64,000 nucleotides of DNA from Amoebophrya sp. A120 (Eukaryota > Sar > Dinophyceae > Syndiniales > Amoebophryaceae), in the NCBI GenBank assembly GCA_905178155.1, contig CAJINV010000008.1, positions 2,170,001-2,234,000 on the forward strand. The letters are read 5' to 3'. The notes beneath the pieces are model-generated. The model searched no databases. It had not been told where the DNA came from and was given only the letters and a program-made list of their open reading frames with translations. Below are positions 35,401 through 47,400 of the stretch, in pieces. The position numbers and the translations under genes are program-made. Within the stretch, counting starts at the first letter, position 1, and each line of letters begins with the position of its first letter.

Positions 35401-38400
35401 TGTGAAACCCACTTCAATGATGAGGCGCACCTGTGTCCTTGTTGGTATCTGCGATGCCATCAAGAAGTGCTTTGCCAGGCCTCTCTTGTACAAGAGCGAC
35501 TGCGTTGAGGAGATTGGAGCGATTATCAAGGGCATTCGCGCAGACTGGTCATTGTCCTTGGGTGACAAGGTCTTTTGATTGGTTCCTGAGACGGGACAAG
35601 GAGCCAGCTCTGGGCAGTGAGCACATGACCAAAGTCATGCAATTGCTGCAGATCTGTGACGCTCCGCCTGTTCCTCACAATCCTGAGCAGAACGGAACTT
35701 GCGGACGTTTTATGCGGACGCTGTTCGGCTCCTGCCGTGCAGGCACGTTCACGGCGATCGCCGATTGTGGTCCTATGCCATAGTCTACAGCGGTGATTGT
35801 TGGGACCGGCTGCCGCATAAATATGCAAAGACGCCAGAGCATGACGGAGAGACTAGAGGACTGGAAGGAACAGTGCGAAGCAAGGCATTGGCCTGCTCAG
35901 GCGCTTACTTTGGTTGTCTTGTTTACTTCCGTGAACAAATCAAGACGGACAGAGAAGGGCAAGGAGGTCCCAGGCTCAGTCCGCCCGTTCGTCGAGGAGT
36001 GTTTCGGGCTTTGTCCTAAGTCATCGGGCTGGCTCGTGGGCACCTTCTTTACAGACGATCGGACACGAGACGGACATCGGTGAGCCGAGTACTCTACTCG
36101 CGATGTCAAGTCTCGAGAGGATTTACGCGCCAAGAGCATCGACTGGCTCCTATCCAGTTCGAAGGGAGTCTTCATACCAATGGACTACCTGGAAGACCTC
36201 CAAAGTGGCGCACCGCAACCGGTTCCACCCGCGCTTGGACGGCTAGACTCGCAATCTAGTTCGGCTCATCGCCTGGAGGTTCATGGGGCGGGGCACGCGG
36301 AGGAATCGACCGCCGGCTTAGAACTTCAAGTAGAGACACTGGACAGAGAGGTAGGAGGAAGAAGGTCCAGGCGAATCCCCCGAAGCTCCTATACTTTTGC
36401 AAGCTGAGGAGTGGAACCTCGCAGCGCGCAACAGTGGAGGAGGGGAACAAGCTCGCGCACCGAGCAAGGTTTGTGGCTGGCAACCGCAATTCCAAGCCGC
36501 GTCGCGGACGCCCGAAAAGGGTCAAGGATAAGAAGAAACGCACTCGGCGCACAAAAGCACAGCTCGAGCAGCTGAAGAAGAGCGCAGAGGCGTTTGCCGC
36601 AGCGAATTGGAACGCTATAGGCATGCTTGGCGATGGTGAGGAGATCGCCGAGGCCATAGCGATGCTGACGAACGCGGACGCCTGGGGAGCTTATCTGTCC
36701 GCTGAGAAGGCTGTCAAATTGCCTGACCCCGAGCTTGCAGCTAGGTGGCGGAAGGTAATTGACAAGGAGGAAGCTCGTCTGCTAGCATATGAGACGTGGG
36801 CGCCAGCCTCTGACGAGGAGCTACGTACCTAGCTACCGCGAGGCAAGTGCTTCCAATCGCTATCGTACTGACCATCAAGCGCGATGGGACGCACAAGGCT
36901 CGAGCCTGTGTGCTTGGCAATCTTGATCGGTCGTGTGATGTTGACACGTTCGCGCCAGTGGTATCGCATGCACCTAGTCGCTTGCTCCTGGTGTCTGCAG
37001 CCGTGCCGCAGAGGGCGGCCATGTCGTCCCGCATTATCTCGATAGCGCGCTCCTTAGTGCCTCGCTAGATCGCGACGTCTACTGCCGCTTGCCACTCATC
37101 TGGGCAGCAAAGTACAGGAGTGCAGTCGTGAAACTACACAAAGCGCTCTACGGGCTAAAGGACGCACCGCGGGCCTGGTTCAAGAAGTATGAGAGCTTCT
37201 TGACCGAGTTAGGTTGGGAGCCTTGTCCTCCTGCGCCTGGTCTGTGGAGAAAGCCAAGCACATCGCACCCAGGAAGTGTTCTCACGCTTGCTGTCTATGT
37301 CGACGACAACTTGATTGCAGGGCCTGACCTTGCTGAACTTCGTGCCTCAGTCAGAGAGCCCGCGGGCCGCGGGGCGCACTAAATTGCGGCTAATTTTCGC
37401 GGGATTTCCCCGAGGCCCATAGGGCGGGCGCTGGTTCTCCTCCTCGGGTGGTAAAGGCCCCCCTGGCTCGCAAGGTTCCGCCCTTTTCAGCCCGCCCCGG
37501 GGGGCCGGGTTTTTTTGAAGTCCCCCCGCTGGCCCCGTGTGTTTTGTCAATGAAGTGGCACGGCGGGAATTAAAATTTGGTAAGAGAGGGAATCAGACTT
37601 AGTAAACGGAATCAGACTAATGGAATCAGACTACAAGTGGAATCAGTCTAGTAGAATCAGAATAGTGAATAGAATCAAGATACTAGAATCAAGCTTATGG
37701 ATAGAATCAGGAGAAGCGGACTCTGAGTACGTCGGCGAATGTGGTGGCCGCGCATTCTCTATCGTATGCATTCGAGACGCTCTCTCCCTGCAGGCATCGC
37801 TTTGGTCCATCATGTCTTGCAGCTCCACCTGGTCGCGTTGGTCTCCTCGCAACTTCGCCCGCAGTTCTTGAATGCTGTGCGTTGCGATTCTACTTGGGGA
37901 CTTAGTTTGCATGTTGGGTATGTATGTCTGCTTAGCTGTTTCAGTTCGCTCCTCAGCGCACTTCATGCGCGACCACTTTAAAACACGCGCCAGGGGTTTG
38001 CTACTGGCGATCCCGGTTGACAAGGTGAAATGGAAATCTGAAGAATCCGAAAAAACCTGAAAGGTGGAAAAATAAGCGCCAACCATAGAAAAGAGAAACT
38101 AGAAGAACTACGCTTATCCACTGTGCTCCCTCGGTCTATTGCTTCTCTGTGCTCCTACTTCGCTGCGTTGCTTCTAGATTGCATCAAAAAAGCGCGCAAA
38201 AGTGCGATGCTTTGTGGGAGCCGAATTTCCGGACTTAGCCGCAAGACAGCTCCTTTTTGCGATTTTTGTTGAAAAATAGGGGGGAACTCTCGCAAATTTT
38301 TAAAAATCGGCCTCGTTTTCCGTGTTTTTACTTAGCGAAACCCGGGCGAGACAGGCCGAGGGGGATGATAGGCGCTGCCTCACAGCATTGCTCTGTACGC

Positions 38401-41400
38401 GCAGAAGCGCGGCGCTATATATGTGCCGCGGCCGCCGCATTCGATGCTCTCCATCCCGCCCTGCCTGTCCTGGTCTGTCCCCCCGCGCCCCGCCCCGGCT
38501 GCTTTGGAGCTGCGCTCCCGGCCTTGCAAACCGACTGACGGACCAGGCGGCCCCCCCGCCCGTTCGGTGGGCCGCCTAGAAAGTTGCTCAGGTTGGTACA
38601 TCGCCGCACGGGCCGGGGCCCGCCGTGCGTCGGTGCTTCGATTTTTGGGTGGGGCGACTCCACTCGCATTGCAAGTGGTCGGGGCCGCAGTGGCGCAGAT
38701 GTGTCGGCTGGGACTGCCCTGCTCCCCCAGGCGCCGCCCTCCGACCTAGGGGAAGCCACCTCCCCGAGGGCGCAGCCATCTGTATGTCGCAGCACGGCGG
38801 CTCCCGTAGGCTAGCGACCTGGCACCACCGGCGTATAGAGGTGGGCCGTGCCGGCGGCGAGGCAGGCTGTCTTCCCGGTCCTTGTGCGCCTGTGCGCAGC
38901 GCCTCCCGGCATGGGCGGCGGCGCCTCGCACTGCCCAGATTCTTTGACTATCGGAGGCGCCCACCCTCCCCTTTCTCATACTCGCGCAGGGCAGTATGAA
39001 AGGTGTCGAGGTGCGTGGGGGGGGGGAACGAAGACACGCCCGAGCAAATGGCGGGCGTGGGGCTTGTCGGGTGGGTGTTTAGCATGTGCACGCACGTTGG
39101 CCGTTTTTCCGTGGCTCTGCGTTTTCCCAGCAGCCGACCGCGCGTGGGCGCAAGCAACGCACGGACTGGATAGCAGAGCACTAGTTTGATTCCACTAGTC
39201 TGATTCCATTGGTAAAGCTGATTCCATTAGCCTGATTCCATGAATAAGTCTGATTCCGTAAATCCTTTAGTCTGATACCATCGACGACCAATTAAAAATT
39301 AGGGCTGTTTTCAGGGGCTTCGCAATTTCGAGCGCCGTGGAGGTTTCTTTGGTGTTTTCGCACCATGGTGGCCCGGAAGGTTTCGGGTAACAGTTTTGGC
39401 CTGTCTTTCACGGGGGCCCTCGGGTCTTCTGATTGGGTTGCGCAGACCCTGGTGTTTTGGCCAGTGTTGAAATTTGATCACCCGATCCCCGATCCGTTCT
39501 TTCGCAAGGCAATTGGCATTGGGCTTCTCGAAAATACCACCCGGGTTCCCGGTTATCTCGTATTCTATTTTGGACTTCTAAATGTGCTCGCTGTTTTGTT
39601 TTCTATTTTTCTGCGGGATTCGCGTGTTCGGCGGCTGTCGTTTCAGCTTCTATTTTTCGCGACACTGGGGATTTCCAAAGGAAATCCACCAAAGCGCGAA
39701 TTTAGAAGTTGAAAGACAGCCGTTGAAGCATGCAAATCCCGCAAAAAATAGAAAGCAAAATAGAAGCATGATTTAGAAGCAAAAATAGAATACGATTTAG
39801 AGCCCAAAAATAGAATACGAAAATAGAACATGGTTTAGAGTACGAAAATAGAACACGACTTAGCAGCGGAAATAGAGCACGAAAATAGAAACAAAAATAG
39901 AACGAAAATTAGCCGCAGAATTAGCACCGAAAATAGCCGCCCGCGAGGGGTGTTCCGTATGGGCAGAATTGGGTGGGGTTCCCGGTGGGAGTTTTTGTTT
40001 TCCGATTGGTTTTGGGGTTTGGGGTTTTGTCTTGTGGGAATTCACCCTGTCCGAGATTGCCGCTGCTGGCGTGATCCACATGCTGTGGGTGGCTTGCTTC
40101 CCATTTTGCTTTTTCCATTTTCCTGAAGCCCCTTGGCTGATTACTTTGCGATCTGGTGTGGCGCAGCTTGGGCTGTCGCTTTTTCGGGTTTGGGCCTTCG
40201 CTTGTTGTCCCGGGTCTCGGGGTTCGGGAAAATCCCGCAAAAATTAGCAGGAAATTAGCGGCCGCCGCCGCCCCGGGGTTTCTGACTGACGTGCCGAACT
40301 CCAAAAGACTCTGTCGCGCGTCCCCGGGCGTGAGATAGCTGCCGAACTCTCTACCGATTCTGATGGTATTGGGTGGCGAAAGTTCGACTTCCTTGGGGCG
40401 ATTGCGTACTACTCTAGGGAGCACAAGTCAGTGCGTGTGACCATGGAGGAGTATATAGAGAAAATTGCAAAGAAGTTCGCCGTGACATTAGGCAAGCCGG
40501 TACGTTCTCCGAATTTTGACGAGTCAGCTCTGACGGCAGAAGATCTTGAAGAGCTGAAGGACAACCCTCGCAGATCCGTAGTTGGTGCGCTGCAATGGAT
40601 CGCGACCCCTGCGCGTCCCGACATCTGTGTGCCGGTTTCTACTTTAGCTCGCTACGTGAGCAAACCAGCCACGAAACGGATCGCGTAGGTACGCCGGTAG
40701 AAAAGTGACTACGTTCCTCCTGACGACGCGTGAAGTGGGACTGTCGTACAGTCCAGCGGAAGAAGTGAAGTTCAATGAGATTTATCAGAAGATAGTGCCG
40801 GAGGGCAGGGACGTGCCGCGTCTGAGCCTGTTCCTTCTCTGCTGCTGGTTTCGTCAGGCGGACGGCCCGGGGCGGGGCAACGCGCTAAACGCCAGCTATT
40901 TTCTGGCTAAATTGAAAAGCCGAGAGGGCCATGGCCTGGCCCCAAGGCACGAACCCCCGGGCGCCGCGCCCACCGAGGGAGCGAGCTATTGTCTTCGGGG
41001 CCCCCGACACGCCCGAATCTCGGCAGTGGAAACAGGCGGGCCGGGCGCCCCGCGGCCCGAGAAGCCGCTTCGGAATGCTTCTGGCTAGAGCGCGGCGAGC
41101 TCCGCCCCAAGGGCCCGCTACTGAAAACTCCCCAGGATCCATTGTGAAAAAGTACAGGAGATTTCTTCCGGGCCGGAGGCGAGATGATGATCATCTCGCG
41201 AGATGGTGATCATCTCGCCTCCGGACCGGATAACTCTTCTCCTAAATTGGCCCCGGGAGGCCGAAAAAAAAACGGATAAATAAGCCGCTAAATATGCCGC
41301 TAAATGTCCGGATAAATTGGGTCCCCCGGGGGGTGCCCGAGGTGCCCCGGGGGGTGCCCAGGCAAAATTCCTTCCCATTTTCACTGTCCCCCTCATTTAT

Positions 41401-44400
41401 CCCAATATTTATCCCAATATTTATCCCGATTTTATCCGGAATTTATCCCCATACTTCTCCGGATATTTATCCGGATTTTCTTGGGAAAATAGCCTGAATT
41501 TATCCCAATATTTATCCCATTTTCGGCTGCCGGCCGCGGGGCCTCGGCCGCCAGCTGGCAATAGGATAAATCTTGGAATAAATATCAGGCAAGGGAGCTG
41601 GCCCTTGCAAAATTTAAAAATTCGAGGCGCAAACGCTTCGAATTTTTAAATTTTAAAACGGCCGAGGGTGATGCCGGGGTGGGGCGCTGCCGGAAGGCTG
41701 TCGCCCCGGGCCCCGCGGGAAGCCGCGACAGAGACCCGCCGCCCGGGTGCTCAATGCACGGCAGGGAACGTGGCCCGGCGCGCCTAAACGGCCAAGCCAC
41801 ACGGAGCAAAAAAGACGCGCGGCAAGCGGGCAGATTTATCCAGGTCAGAGCCGGAATCTACTCGGGAAACCCGCCCCGGGTCGTCCGCCTGAGGTTTCGC
41901 GAATTGTTTGAAGACGATGCGTCCTACCACTGGCTCGATTATGTACTACCGCGGTTGCCCGATCTGTTGGCGCAGCAATCGGCAGACTTTGCGCGCGTAT
42001 TCGACGGCGGAGAGCGAGTACGTCGCAGCCTCGGACACTATTGTGCTCAGTGAGCAGAACGATTTCGCTGACTTCTTTGCTCCTCTTCCTACCAAGATGG
42101 TAGAAACGCAGCACGGCTTATCCCCATCCCTGGTTGAAGCCATCTTGTGGGTGGGCAACCAATCCGCAATCGCTACGGCCAAAAGCACAGACACACAACC
42201 CAAGTCACGGCATTACGCTCTACGCTACTTGCGTGGGCGCTGCCAGTCGTATAGTCTTCTGCCCCACGCACCTGATGAAGGCAGACGGTCGGACTTACGA
42301 AGCTGGAATGCTCAGTCCCACGGCGCAAGCTGCTTTCGCATCACGTAGACAATCTCGTCGTCGCCTGTGCCTCTTCACGCCCCGACGTCCAGTCGGATGA
42401 TGAGGATGATTTTGATGCTTCTTGCTATACTAGTTTCTACGATGATAGTGGAGGAGCTTTAGTGTTGTACGCTGTAGACTTTGGATTCTAGCCCGCGGAG
42501 GGGTGTACGTGCGTCCTTTATATCAGAGGTATATCATGGGCAAGGCATAGGAAGACTCTTGGAGGCTTACAGACTGCAGCGATTGAGGAGGGGTGTTGGT
42601 CATGTGATCAGAACCCTACCGCAACCATGTCTGAAGCCTCTCAAGATGATCTGAGACGCCTGTTCCCAAATGAGCAAAGCAATGGGCTTGCCGCTTACGG
42701 GCTGAGTCCATTGGTTCCCAATACGATAGAAATGAGCAATCAATGGCCTTGCCGCTTACGGGCTGAGTCCATTGCTTCGGTTCTACTGTCACGGTCGTAT
42801 TGCTCTGTTCCTTACTTGATCACTTTAGTAGTTTGCCGCGAATCAATGGCCTTGCCGCTTACGGGCGGAGTCCATCGATTTGGTTTGGATTGCTCCCCTG
42901 GCTGTGCTTGGATTCCTATGATTTTGCTCATGCTTTGATGCGAATCAATGGTCTTGCCGCTTACGGGCTGAGTCCATTGATTCGCATGGATCTGAGTCCG
43001 AGCGGTCCATAGGAAGGCGATGAATTTGAATGACATTGAGCCCACAGGATGCAACGCAGCCAGAGGCTTTCGCCCTGTCTGCTGAGAGATTGAAGTGCTG
43101 GAATTGGTTGAGAGACCTGGTTAGGTAGAAGCTTTAGTCACTCAGTGTGGCAGGTGTGTTCAAAGTCCAACAAGTTCTGCTGTCCAAGTCCAAAAGTAGG
43201 AAAATCCAGTGGGGTTTTACACTACAAGGAGGCCGAAGGCTTCTCGGACATGATCCGGGGAGCCGGATTTCCTCCGGATTGATTCGGAACAGAATTAGAA
43301 GAAAACTAGAAAAGGAAGTAGAAGGGAAATGAAAAGGCAGAACCAGAAAGGACGTTAAGCGGCATTTTAGAAGGAAGATTAATAGTGTTAGTGGACTTGA
43401 GAACACTCGCACACACTTCCACGCGCTTGCTCCACTGAGCTCGTTAGCAGCAGCAGTGTCGTGAATTCTCTCCGTTGCAAGTAAGCAAGCAAGTGCCGCA
43501 AGTCTCTGGCTGCGTTACATCCTGGAGGCCCAATTCATCCAACTTCATCGCCTTCATATGGATCAAGCGGGCTCTGATTCATGCGAACCAATGGACTCAG
43601 CCCGTAAGCGGCAAGGCCATTGCTTCGAGGTAAAACATGAACAAAATCACAGGGATCCAAGTACAGCCAGGAGAGCAATCCGAACCAAATCGACGGACTC
43701 AGCCCGTAAGCGGCAAGGCCATCGATTCGGGCGAAACTACTAAAGCGATCAAGTAAGGAGCAGAGCAATACGAACTCGACATCGGGGCCGAATCAATGGA
43801 CTCAGCCCGTAAGCGGCAAGCCCATTGATTTGATCACTTCTATCGTATTCCGGCGACTTGATCTAGCTAGTTCAGGGCGTTCAGAGCTGTCACTTCGTTC
43901 GGGAATCAATGGACTTAGCCCGTAAGCGGCAAGCCCACTGATTTGATCATTTGGGAACAGGCATCATGTGGGGCGATCGTGTTGCGTGTGTGCGGGATCG
44001 ATTTCCATGACCAACAAAGAGAAAAGATCGCAGAAGGGAAAGCAGAAAGGATTTTAGAGGGGGAAACTCGACGGCTGTTTTGGAAGAGGAAACAAATTAG
44101 CCGAGAACTTTAGAAGCGAGCCAAAACTGGAAGGAAGTTCATTGTAGAAGGGAAAAGCAAAAGGGTCGGGGCGGGGCATCATGGGAAGCGTTCGCTGTGT
44201 GTCCGCATCTCTGGGGTGGGGCAGTTGTGCGGCCGGATGTCGTCAGTAGGGTGTTGCATATATTCGGGCGCTTGGGCGAGGAGGGTCGGGCGAGACTCAT
44301 CTCCACACGGTGGAAGGAGCTCGATTCGGCTTTGCCCGCCATCTGGGTGTTTCTTTTGTCTTTGGGCTGCTTAGGTTTCCCGCCTTTGGGCGACTTTATT

Positions 44401-47400
44401 TTGTTGGGCAACCTGCTCCGGAATCGGAAGCGTGAACAAATCGAAACACCGGAAAAGTAGCGAAGTTTTAGAAGCCAAGGCGGAGCGGGTGTCTCCCGCC
44501 TGGGCGTGCACCTAAAGGGCGGCGGTGGTCGATCGTGCTGCTGTGGGCCCCGTGTTCCGGCTACTCCGGATCGCAATCGGTGGAGGGCGGGACATGCACA
44601 GGCGACAGGCGCTATCCAGTCAACCAGGCAAGTTTTGCAATCTTCCAAGGCCAGACATATTTGCACTTGATAGTGGCGGGGCCTCACTACAACGACACGA
44701 GTGATGCATTGGTCATCTGTGGTGCCCACCTCTATGCCCCTGCGTCGGCTCTGAACGACGTACAAAGCCGACTCAATGTGGCGCGGTATGTGGAAACTCA
44801 AATTCCTGCTGCCCTGATGCACGGCGCGCAGTCGAGTAGTCTCTACGACACATATGCAGAACTTCCGTTGCAATATCGATACGGCAGGACCACAGAGTGG
44901 CAAGAGCACGAGCAAGAGAACCAGCAAGCAGGGGGAGGGGGAGGGGGAGGGCAACATGGAGGGCGTGTGCGAAATCTACTTAGCAATCTGGAATCAAATT
45001 GTTGGAATCACGTTGAAAGTGAATTCAAGTTAATGCAATCAAGTTAATGAAATCAAGTTAGCAATGAAATCAGGTTAGTGGGTAATAGAGTCAGGCTGTG
45101 CGTACTAACTTGCGCGCCTCATCTATCCACTGCAAAGATGTCTGGTTCTGGACGGTTGCAACATTTGTCATGCAAGTTGTCTGCCACGACGACGACCCAC
45201 AGCCTCTGCATGTGAGCGCTGCATCTTTTTCGATATTCATTTATATAGGTTGGTAAGAGAGGGAATCAGACCGAACAGATGGAATCAGACTAGTGCATGG
45301 AATCAGACTAGATGCGGAATCAGTTTAGTGGAATCAGAATAGTGAATAGAATCAAGACACTTGATGCAGACTTATGCGCTGAATCTGCATCCCCATCCGT
45401 CGTCGAATGAATGTGGTCGGTCATTGCGTTCTCTGTCGTATGCATTGGGCATGTTGATGATGCCCCCCTGCAGGCATCGCTGTGGCCCATCGCTTTCTCG
45501 TCACTTCATCTGTTGGCAGTGCGTGTTCGCTGCTGCGCTTCTATTTCAGGCGGGACTTGGCTTGCGTGCTCTGTATGTCTGCGCATCAGGCCACATCTAG
45601 ACGGAGGGGGGGCAAGGTTTTCATAGTATATCTCGCATAGAAATTGTTTTCGGCGATCCGTGGTGGTCAGCCCGGGCCAACTTCTATCACAGGCTCCGGA
45701 TCATTGTCGGCGCACTCGCTTCCTCATTCTCGCGACGGCACGACTGGCAGACCGCGCGCGTGTCATGGTTGGATGACGGGGGCGGGCCCTAGCAGGTACT
45801 ACATGCAGATGCCTTGTTTTTGGTTTCAGATGCCATTGCTTTCTTTTTTGGTCAGGCGTCCGGGCCCGGGCCATGTCAGCCGGTAAAGCTTTGGCAATAT
45901 TCCGGCAATTTTTTTCAAATGCCTAGGGGCGCCGCCGGCTTTCCGTCGTTATGTGTGCCGGGTCCTTTGGCCGTGGGTGCCGGTTTTGCCCCCGCCCCCG
46001 GCCGTGGTCTTTCCCAGTTTCTGGTCGTGCTCGTGGGCGCCTTGGCCGTGGCCAGTTATTTTCGGGCTGTTCGATGTTGGGTTTCGTGTATTTCGGGGCG
46101 TGGTGGTGTGAGGCGTGATGGTTCGGCTGCCCGTCGTTTTTGTTTTGTGGTTGAAAACCTCTCTCATATTCCGACCCGCAAGCCCTGCGCTCGTGTCGCC
46201 TCGTCATGCAATTCTGTCGGATCTGTCCTGAAAGGTCCGACAGAATTGCATGGCGGGACGAAATGGTCGCCATCTTCGTTTTACTCAAAACAGCCCGAAA
46301 CCGGCATGAACTGCAGCAAAAGCTGCAACTCATGCTGCAACTCATCGTGCAATTTTCGGCCGAACACCGTCCCGACCATTTTTGAAAAGCTGCAATTGGC
46401 GCTGCAGTTGGCCGTGCAATTTTCACGCAATTTCAGGTCCAGGTCCGAAAACAAAGCAAATGGCTTGGTTTTCGTACCCCCCCCTGAAATTGCAGCTTTT
46501 TTGCGCACTCAATTGCAGCGTCAGTTGCAGCTTTCCGAGAGTGGTGTGGGACAGTGTTCGGGACACTTTTTGCACAGTGAGTTGCGCACTTTTTGCACAC
46601 AAGTTGCACACTCTCCTGGGATATTGTCAAAAGTTGGGGGGCGAAAGTGATGCTGCATGTGGCGCGCCCGCGCCTGTTTCCTGGGGTTTCTTTCAGAAGC
46701 GTGCCGCCCATAGCTGGTTGGAAAAATGCGCGCAGGGTGGTGATGTCGCGCATACCCCCGATTGCCCCCCGCCGGTCTCCGGGGGTTGTCTGCAAAAGAT
46801 GTCTCCGCCCCAGGCGCAAGGCCCGGCCGCAAGGCGGTGTTGCGATGAAGATGCCCGCCTGCGCCGGATGGGTGTGTTGTGAGTGCCCGCGGGGCGCGTC
46901 GATCTGCGCAGCGGGGGGGCCTCTTTAGTCTATGTCTAGGCCCGCCAGGGTGCTGGTGTGCCTGTGTGTTGGCTCCTCACCTCTAGAAAGACGCCTGGGC
47001 CGCGTGAAAAATAAAACCCACCAGGGAAGGCAACAGCACTCCTACGCAGGCGCGGCCATAAAAACTGCAGCGCCTGCCTTGGCGCAAAAAAAACATGGCA
47101 AATCCCGACGGTATGCTGCGAATTTCTTGAGGGATTAGAACAGCGCTGAAGATCACCTATTTCGTGTCTACACAGCGTGGCTGATCTGCTCGGCGATACA
47201 GAAAAAATAAAGCTACGCCCGAGCTAGAGATACACCTACGGCGTGCCTCTCGTGCGGGCCCGAGCAAAATGCTGTCGGTTGGGCCCTCCCGCCGCCGCCT
47301 GCGCTCTTCTCCCTACGGGATCGGGCCCCAGTGGGGACAAAATAAAAAAAATGATGTGCGTGTTTTTTTAAAAGGCCGCGGCCGTTTTTTTTCTTTGGAT

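Larger units (their letters stand above)
37347..40289. mobile_element. Non-autonomous TIR element, family T1, copy B (with nested insert)
   Basis: The ends TCAGTCAGAGAGCCCGCGGG and CCGGGGTTTCTGACTGA and the perfect 6-bp target duplication CGTGCC (37341-37346 and 40290-40295) define it. A foldback-like element (37579-39289) is inserted in its left third. Without that, copy B is about 1.23 kb, the same as copy A. Confidence 0.9.
31573..43172 (+). mobile_element. Copia-type LTR retrotransposon with nested insertions (element 2)
   Basis: LTRs at 31573-32187 and 42594-43172 start TGTTGGTCATGTGATCAGAA and end AAAGTCCAACA. The target duplication AGTTC is perfect (31568-31572 and 43173-43177). A polypurine tract GAGGAGGGG precedes the right LTR. 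Coding order is gag, protease, integrase, reverse transcriptase, RNase H on the plus strand. Subtracting three TIR insertions with their duplications leaves about 6.4 kb, the size of element 1. It is old: LTR lengths differ by about 36 bp, several catalytic residues are changed and frames are broken. Confidence 0.93.
29577..44672 (+). mobile_element. Introner (family A) split by nested insertions, giving a 15-kb intron
   Basis: The left arm TATCGAGTGCACATATGCCT plus GGGTCTG is at 29577 and the right arm CCAGACATATTTGCACTTGA then TA ends at 44672. The flanks GGGGC and GTGGC match at four of five positions. Removal restores the frame across SSSNGAGPHYNDTSD, and the joined region then matches the homologous APFDRVPTPG...ICGALLYAPA of exon 11. 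Between the arms lie a tandem array, LTR element 2, its nested elements and a solo LTR. The two arms therefore belong to one introner opened by later insertions. Confidence 0.8.
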
